DNA of 64,000 bases from Alistipes sp. (GTDB lineage Bacteria; Bacteroidota; Bacteroidia; Bacteroidales; Rikenellaceae): NCBI GenBank assembly GCA_017463615.1, contig JAFTOU010000018.1, positions 1 through 64,000 of the forward strand. Direction: 5' to 3'. The notes below the pieces were generated by a model. It was not told where the DNA came from, searched no databases, and worked only from the letters and a program-made list of their open reading frames with translations. How positions within the stretch are numbered: the first letter of the stretch is position 1; the number at the start of each line of letters is the position of its first letter. Below are positions 60,335 through 64,000 of the stretch, piece by piece. Made by a program: the position numbers and the translations under genes.

Positions 60335-60429
60335 AATCGCGCAAAGGTAAGAAAAATTCCTTTAATATCCTATAATAATAGGTACAAATATTGGGCAATG
60401 CCACAAAAAAGCACACCCACAGAGAAACA

Positions 60430-60461
60430 AAAAGGCCTCTATCAACCGATAGAAGCCTTTT
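60430..60461 (-). terminator. Rho-independent terminator after tRNA-Ser
   Basis: Stem AAAAGGCTTCTATC / GATAGAGGCCTTTT (minus strand) with a GGTT loop, followed by T-rich sequence. It lies 2 bases beyond the tRNA 3' end and stands before the sufB promoter region. Confidence 0.85.
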
Positions 60462-60462
60462 G

Positions 60463-60549
60463 CGGAGGATACTGGATTCGAACCAGTGGATACCTTACGA
60501 TATCGGCAGTTTAGCAAACTGCTGGTTTAAGCCACTCACCCAACCCTCC
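60463..60549 (-). tRNA. tRNA-Ser, anticodon GCU
   Basis: 87 nt. Acceptor GGAGGGT pairs with ATCCTCC. The anticodon arm CAGTTTGCTAAACTG gives GCU, which reads AGC/AGU. There is a long variable arm as in class II tRNAs, and the T arm CTGGTTCGAATCCAG is present. The CCA end is not encoded in full. It is preceded by a good promoter (60589-60619) and followed by a terminator. Confidence 0.95.
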
Positions 60550-60588
60550 AAAACTATGTCAAATAGTGCTATTCTTTCAAACAGCGCA

Positions 60589-60619
60589 CAAAAATAGGCA
60601 TTTTTTTCAAACCTGCAAA
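60589..60619 (-). promoter_or_regulatory. Promoter of tRNA-Ser
   Basis: On the minus strand: -33 TTTG (plus 60616-60619), a 19-bp spacer, and -7 TATTTTTG (plus 60589-60596), 40 bp before the mature tRNA. Confidence 0.65.
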
Positions 60620-60678
60620 ATTATTTGATACTTTTTTGAGAAAAATTATTCAACCGTCCATCTATTAGGCTACGCAGA

Positions 60679-60770
60679 ACAGTGAAATTAAGGAGGTTAG
60701 GGAGTTTAAGGAGTTTGTAATATCCTCAGACTCCCTAACTGCTCTTACGGACGCTAACGGTGCTTCTTGT
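60679..60770. repeat. Degenerate TTAAGG-type composite repeat
   Basis: ATTAAGGAGGTTAGGGAGTT and TTAAGGAGTTT units followed by GGACGCTAACGG. It resembles the TTAAGG parts of the repeats at 58707 and 62478. Confidence 0.4.
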
Positions 60771-61017
60771 ACATCCTTACGCGGAGGCGGTGAGGTTTGG
60801 GCTGCAGCTTAGGCAGAGACTTGGGTTTAATCGTCTTCGGGGGAACAGCTGTAATCACAACTGTATGAGGAATACCCGCAATCGTTATCCCCATAGTCGT
60901 AGTCGTACGGGTCGTAGTCAGGGAACGGATCTTCGTCCAGCTCTGCGTCAAAGTCTTCTCCATCTCCTCGGTAAGTGGCTGAGCCTGAATCTTGATTGTC
61001 TGTGTTTTTGCTTTCAT
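60754..61017 (-). CDS. Possible overlapping small basic protein gene
   Basis: 87 residues in a different frame from the 3' end of the AAA ATPase gene, continuing 73 bp past its stop. The first part (MKAKTQTIKIQAQPLTEEME, then KTLTQSWTKIRS) has ordinary protein composition and the preferred GAG/AAG/CAG codons of neighbouring genes. The ATPase frame over the same bases uses GAA, GGA, CGA and CAA and gives an Asp/Tyr-rich low-complexity tail. The end (PKTIKPKSLPKLQPKPHRLR) is strongly basic. It could be the real gene here, with the ATPase frame reading through, or a chance ORF. No family was recognised. Confidence 0.4.
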   Translation of the reverse strand: MKAKTQTIKIQAQPLTEEMEKTLTQSWTKIRSLTTTRTTTTMGITIAGIPHTVVITAVPPKTIKPKSLPKLQPKPHRLRVRMYKKHR

Positions 61018-62272
61018 AGTGGTAATTGTTTAAGTAGTTAGAATTGTTTGATTGGTTAAACTTGTTGTCACATGTCACGCTGTCACACGCGTGGGGTGTT
61101 GTCACATTTGTCACATTTGTCACATTTGGTGTCACTGTCACACGGTCATCGCACGCCTGTGACGATGTGACATGTGACACTTTCGCTCCGATGTGTGAGG
61201 GTAAGCGCACGATTTTGGTCTGTTCGTCAAGCTCAAGGATACCCTTGCGCACAGCGCGGGATATGCGCATAGAGGCTGTTGTACGACCTAATCCCAATGT
61301 CTCTATCAGCTTATTAGCCAGCACGCTACGCTCTACGCTGCCGCCATAGTAGGTGCGGATAATGTCGCAGACCTCGTCCTCCTTACTGGTAAGCTCAGTA
61401 GGCAGGCTGCACATCTCGGGCAGACCCATATCATTAACCGTAAAGGCGAAGCGCTCAAAGGGCTCGTTACGGCAGAACTGAGGCTCGGCAATGCTGATAT
61501 CATTGTCCCTATGGACATATATCACACTCTCGCTCTTGCGCTGTAGCGACGAGCCTATATGTCCACGAGCCTTATCAGTACCAGGGTTGGTATGCAACAC
61601 ATTGATAATATGGCAATTATAGGCAGTGCTTAATGCCATAAGTTCGCCTATAAGGTTATCTGCCTCCTCAATATCGTTGGTATTGAACATCATATCTGCA
61701 ATACCGTCAATAACAACTATATCTGGGTGGCGGACATAGAGCGAATCGCGTAGTACATCGCGTCGCTCATTAGGGGCTAACTCCCTAAGCCCCAGCACTG
61801 TAAGACGGCAGTCTACCTCCTCTCCTATGCGGGTTATGCCCGACATCTTATTTATGCGCTCAATAACCTTGCGTACGTGCGCCTCGCTCTGCTCTGTATC
61901 TAACCACAACACCGTAAGGTTGGGGTTGTAGGATACATTCTCAAAGGCAAGGCTGTCCGAGAATGGGTAGGCGAATGCCGAGGCTACGAGGGCTGTAGTA
62001 AGAAAGGTCTTCTTACTCTTTGCCTCGCCTACTATTGCCGAGATATTACCCGCCGAGCACACCGTTGCGCCGCCGATTGCAAGCAATGGTTTTACGGGAG
62101 CCATAGGCTTGGTAATATCAATAATAAATGGAACAATACGCTGTTCGCGTAGTTCAATTTCTAAATCTTTAGTTACACTGCTGCTTAAAGATTGAAAATC
62201 TGCCTCCATAGCGGCGATGTTGAATGTAGGCGCAGAGATTACTGCCGAGCCTACAGGTTCGTCTTTGTTCAT
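60827..62272 (-). CDS. RepA-like AAA (AAA_25) ATPase with repeat-derived C-terminal part
   Basis: 481 residues. The core (about residues 60-350) is a hexameric-helicase-type ATPase: an unusual P-loop VGEAKSKKTFLTTALV (residues 81-96), the DTEQSEAHVRK segment, Walker B HPDIVVIDGIADMM (near 189) and INVLHTNPGTDKARGHIGSS. A winged-helix-like part (RTTASMRISRAVRKGILEL) follows. Residues about 365-403 (VTPNVTNVTNVTT and flanks) are encoded by a TGTGACA-rich block that is repeated upstream of the gene. The final 60 residues are Asn/Asp/Tyr-rich. Such ATPases are common in mobile elements and plasmid replication loci of Bacteroidetes; no integrase or relaxase is adjacent. Confidence 0.8.
   Translation of the reverse strand: MNKDEPVGSAVISAPTFNIAAMEADFQSLSSSVTKDLEIELREQRIVPFIIDITKPMAPVKPLLAIGGATVCSAGNISAIVGEAKSKKTFLTTALVASAFAYPFSDSLAFENVSYNPNLTVLWLDTEQSEAHVRKVIERINKMSGITRIGEEVDCRLTVLGLRELAPNERRDVLRDSLYVRHPDIVVIDGIADMMFNTNDIEEADNLIGELMALSTAYNCHIINVLHTNPGTDKARGHIGSSLQRKSESVIYVHRDNDISIAEPQFCRNEPFERFAFTVNDMGLPEMCSLPTELTSKEDEVCDIIRTYYGGSVERSVLANKLIETLGLGRTTASMRISRAVRKGILELDEQTKIVRLPSHIGAKVSHVTSSQACDDRVTVTPNVTNVTNVTTPHACDSVTCDNKFNQSNNSNYLNNYHYESKNTDNQDSGSATYRGDGEDFDAELDEDPFPDYDPYDYDYGDNDCGYSSYSCDYSCSPEDD
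61064..61180. repeat. TGTGACA-rich block, copy inside the AAA ATPase gene
   Basis: About 117 bp containing around ten TGTGACA/TGTCACA heptamers, including three in a row at 9-bp spacing (near 61103-61130). It aligns along its length with 62640-62764 in inverted orientation (shared TGTCACATGTCAC start, TCACAGGCGTG, then AATGTGAC runs). Confidence 0.75.
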
Positions 62273-62477
62273 AAGTCAGTATGTATTAAAATGTTACGAT
62301 AGACTACCAGAGCGGTAGTACTACCAAAAATAGATTGTTTTGGTTGGATATCCGACTGCAAATATAATACACGAATACCCCCTTTGTCAAGTATTTTTGG
62401 AAATATTTTTGAACAAAAATAATAAATAGTTGAACAGTAAGCTATTAGAACGGCGGTGCGGTCAGTGGCGCAACATT
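62273..62477. other. Leader and promoter region of the AAA ATPase gene
   Basis: Holds a minus-strand TATATTTG -7 box (62359-62366) with a TTG element 21 bp upstream (62388-62390). Between promoter and start lies a short palindrome array, ACTACC-agagc-GGTAGTACTACC (62303-62325), whose last 12 bases are a perfect palindrome. It is a possible operator or attenuator. Nothing else is recognised. Confidence 0.45.
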
Positions 62478-62639
62478 AAAGGTTATTAAGGGTTATTAAG
62501 GACTACTAAGGGTAGCGCGTATCGTCTTTGAGTACTGCGTAGCGTCGCGGAACGCGACCATTAGTTACCCCTAAACACTCATCCGCGTAGCGGACACCTC
62601 TGAAAAGCTAATAGCCAAAAGCCAACGGCCAACGGCTAA
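62478..62639. repeat. Composite intergenic repeat upstream of the TGTGACA array
   Basis: TTAAGG units (ATTAAAGGTTATTAAGGGTT and ATTAAGGACTACTAAGGG), a GTCGCGGAACGCGAC hairpin, a TCCGCGTAGCGGA hairpin, CACCTCTGAAAAGCTAATAG, and a GCTATTAGCC-type tail. It matches the arrangement at 58707-58885, and its last half matches 53905-53950 in reverse. Confidence 0.6.
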
Positions 62640-62764
62640 ATGTCACATGTCACACTGTCACAGGCGTGTGAAATGGGTGTGACAAGTGACATAGATGTGA
62701 CGAATGTGACAAGAGTGACAGATGTGACAAACTCACACGCCCGTGACAATGTGACAAGTGACAA
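62640..62764. repeat. TGTGACA iteron-like array upstream of ackA
   Basis: About 125 bp with roughly twelve TGTGACA-type heptamers in both orientations, ending 17 bp before the -33 element of ackA. It is the inverted homologue of the block inside the ATPase gene. Confidence 0.75.
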
Positions 62765-62780
62765 AAAAGTCCGCTCTGAT

Positions 62781-62811
62781 TTTGAAAATACATTAGTATT
62801 TTGTACCTTTG
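62781..62811 (+). promoter_or_regulatory. Promoter of ackA
   Basis: -33 TTTG (62781-62784), a 19-bp spacer, and -7 TACCTTTG (62804-62811), 38 bp before the ATG at 62850. Confidence 0.8.
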
Positions 62812-62849
62812 CAGGTTAGAGAAAAAAATCAACAAAATCTATAAAAATT

Positions 62850-64000
62850 ATGGTCATTTTAGTATTGAACTGTGGAAGCTCGTCCATTAAGTATCAGGTG
62901 ATTGACATCTGCCAGGGCGGGCATACACTGCTGGCGAAGGGTTTGGTGGAGCGTATTGGTCTGCCAGAGGGAGATTTGACCCACAAGCCAGTGGGTAAGG
63001 AGGTTTACCATCTGCATCAGCCGATTGCAGACCACACGACGGGTATTCGTTTGGTGTTGGATGCGCTGACAGATGCGCAGCACGGCGTGATTGCTTCGTT
63101 GGACGAGGTTAAGGCTGTAGGTCATCGTGTAGCGCACGGTGGCGAGTATTTTGCAAGCAGCTGCATTGTTACTGAGGATGTGAAGGCTAAGATTCGCTCG
63201 CTATTTGACATTGCTCCGCTGCACAACCCTGCAAACCTTGAGGGTATTCTCTCAATAGAGAAGGTGTTGCCTGAGGTTGCTCAGGTGGCTGTCTTTGACA
63301 CCTCATTCCACCAGAGCATCCCTGCTGTGAACTACCTCTACGCCCTGCCGTACGAGTACTATGAGAAGTATCGCGTGCGTCGCTACGGCTTCCACGGCAC
63401 AAGCCACAAGTTTGTCGCTGCTGTGGGTGCTCAGCTTGCAGGTCTTGAGCTGGGTAGCTCAAAGATTATCACCTGCCACATCGGCAATGGTGCCTCTGTA
63501 ACGGCTATCAAGGATGGCAAGAGCGTATGCACCTCTATGGGCTTCTCGCCTGTGGACGGACTGGTTATGGGTACTCGCTGTGGCGATGTAGACCCATCGG
63601 CTCTGCTCTTCATCGCTGAGAAGGAGGGTATGAATCTTGCAGATATCAACACTATGATTAACAAGCGCTCGGGCGTTGAGGGTCTGAGTGGCGTATCAAG
63701 CGATATGCGCGACATTGACGCTGCCTATGAGGCTGGCAACGAGCGTGCTATCATCGCTCGCGATATCTACTACGACCGCGTGAAGCAGTATATCGGCAAG
63801 TACGCAGCCCTGATGGGTGGCGTAGACCTTGTAATCTTCACCGGTGGCGTGGGCGAGAACTCTTGGGAGCTGCGCGAGGGCGCAACCTCAGGGTTGGAGT
63901 TTATGGGTATCGCACTCAACGACGGCATAAACAAGGCTACCCGCGGCACAGACACCATCATCTCTGCCGAGGATGCAAAGGTAAAGGTTGCCGTTATCGC
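62850..64000 (+). CDS. ackA: Acetate kinase, 3' end outside window
   Basis: The open frame runs from the ATG at 62850 to the window end (383 complete codons of about 400). It starts MVILVLNCGSSSIKYQVID with the nucleotide/metal Asn-Ser motif. VGHRVAHGGEYF lies near residue 90, the catalytic Asp in VAVFDTSFHQSIP, RRYGFHGTSHKFV near 180, the adenosine motif TCHIGNGASVTAIKDGKS, and FTGGVGENSWELRE near 330. It makes ATP from acetyl phosphate at the end of fermentation. pta is not upstream. Its promoter sits directly after a TGTGACA array. Confidence 0.96.
   Translation, partial: MVILVLNCGSSSIKYQVIDICQGGHTLLAKGLVERIGLPEGDLTHKPVGKEVYHLHQPIADHTTGIRLVLDALTDAQHGVIASLDEVKAVGHRVAHGGEYFASSCIVTEDVKAKIRSLFDIAPLHNPANLEGILSIEKVLPEVAQVAVFDTSFHQSIPAVNYLYALPYEYYEKYRVRRYGFHGTSHKFVAAVGAQLAGLELGSSKIITCHIGNGASVTAIKDGKSVCTSMGFSPVDGLVMGTRCGDVDPSALLFIAEKEGMNLADINTMINKRSGVEGLSGVSSDMRDIDAAYEAGNERAIIARDIYYDRVKQYIGKYAALMGGVDLVIFTGGVGENSWELREGATSGLEFMGIALNDGINKATRGTDTIISAEDAKVKVAVI

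Noticed and set aside
62640-62764. TGTGACA array as a CRP/FNR operator region
   Set aside because: CRP sites are paired inverted half-sites with 6-bp spacing. Here the heptamers are mostly direct, irregularly spaced and far too many.

Overview
The window looks like chromosomal DNA from a gut-type Bacteroidales bacterium, possibly Rikenellaceae/Alistipes-like; the family-level guess is inference. Three things support this. Promoters follow the Bacteroidetes pattern TTTG-N19-21-TAnnTTTG and starts lack Shine-Dalgarno sequences. There are many short Cys-anchored lipoproteins. Several gene families are typical of the phylum: the rSAM/lipoprotein pair, M16 peptidases, a BT_3928-like DoxX protein, a TPR/beta-barrel pair, and the HTH family ending in a conserved VFY-type tail. 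Most genes are housekeeping; no phage, integrase, rRNA or CRISPR array is visible.

Layout. 1-3.2 kb: start of an M16 peptidase, a small HTH gene, a 188-bp hairpin (MITE-like) element, and a three-gene operon of a degenerate receiver, a membrane HEAT-like protein and a degenerate GT2-like protein. 3.3-10.7 kb: cysQ, an outer-membrane barrel, then the leftward run glmS, alpha-galactosidase, engB, prs. 10.8-17.6 kb: HTH plus phosphoesterase/PQQ-propeller operon, gdhA, a metallo-beta-lactamase-fold lipoprotein, pgm. 17.9-24.7 kb: dnaA, WYL regulator, CotH-like lipoprotein, the rSAM/lipoprotein cluster, a zinc-ribbon protein. 25-29.1 kb: recA (with a second hairpin element in its leader), rel/spoT, a membrane-anchored protein, a HIT protein. 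29.1-32.4 kb: a 660-bp AT-rich intergenic region, an HTH gene, a putative 36-residue membrane peptide, znuA-znuC. 32.4-42.1 kb: TIR-DUF1566 fusion, purA, fabD, a ROK regulator, a GNAT-Rpe fusion, an ABC-F protein, two lipoproteins. 42.2-53.3 kb: leftward pncB; panC-panD-DUF456-M16; PH-domain protein; beta-barrel and TPR protein. 53.4-60.6 kb: an OsmC protein, then the leftward sufB-sufC-sufD-sufS-tmk-doxX run and tRNA-Ser(GCU). 60.7-64 kb: a RepA-like AAA ATPase between two inverted copies of a TGTGACA-rich block, then the start of ackA.

The least ordinary material is between genes. At least three families of dispersed structured repeats are present: the hairpin element placed directly upstream of two start codons; five copies of an 85-160 bp nested palindrome with a GTACTAAGCGTAC-like core at gene ends, three of them touching or overlapping stop codons; and composite GCTATTAGCC / TTAAGG repeats. 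Inside genes, the notable points are the receiver-HEAT-GT2 operon whose catalytic residues appear lost, the in-frame GNAT-Rpe fusion, the TIR-DUF1566 fusion, the homopolymer tracts in two control regions, and a possible overlapping small gene at the 3' end of the AAA ATPase gene.
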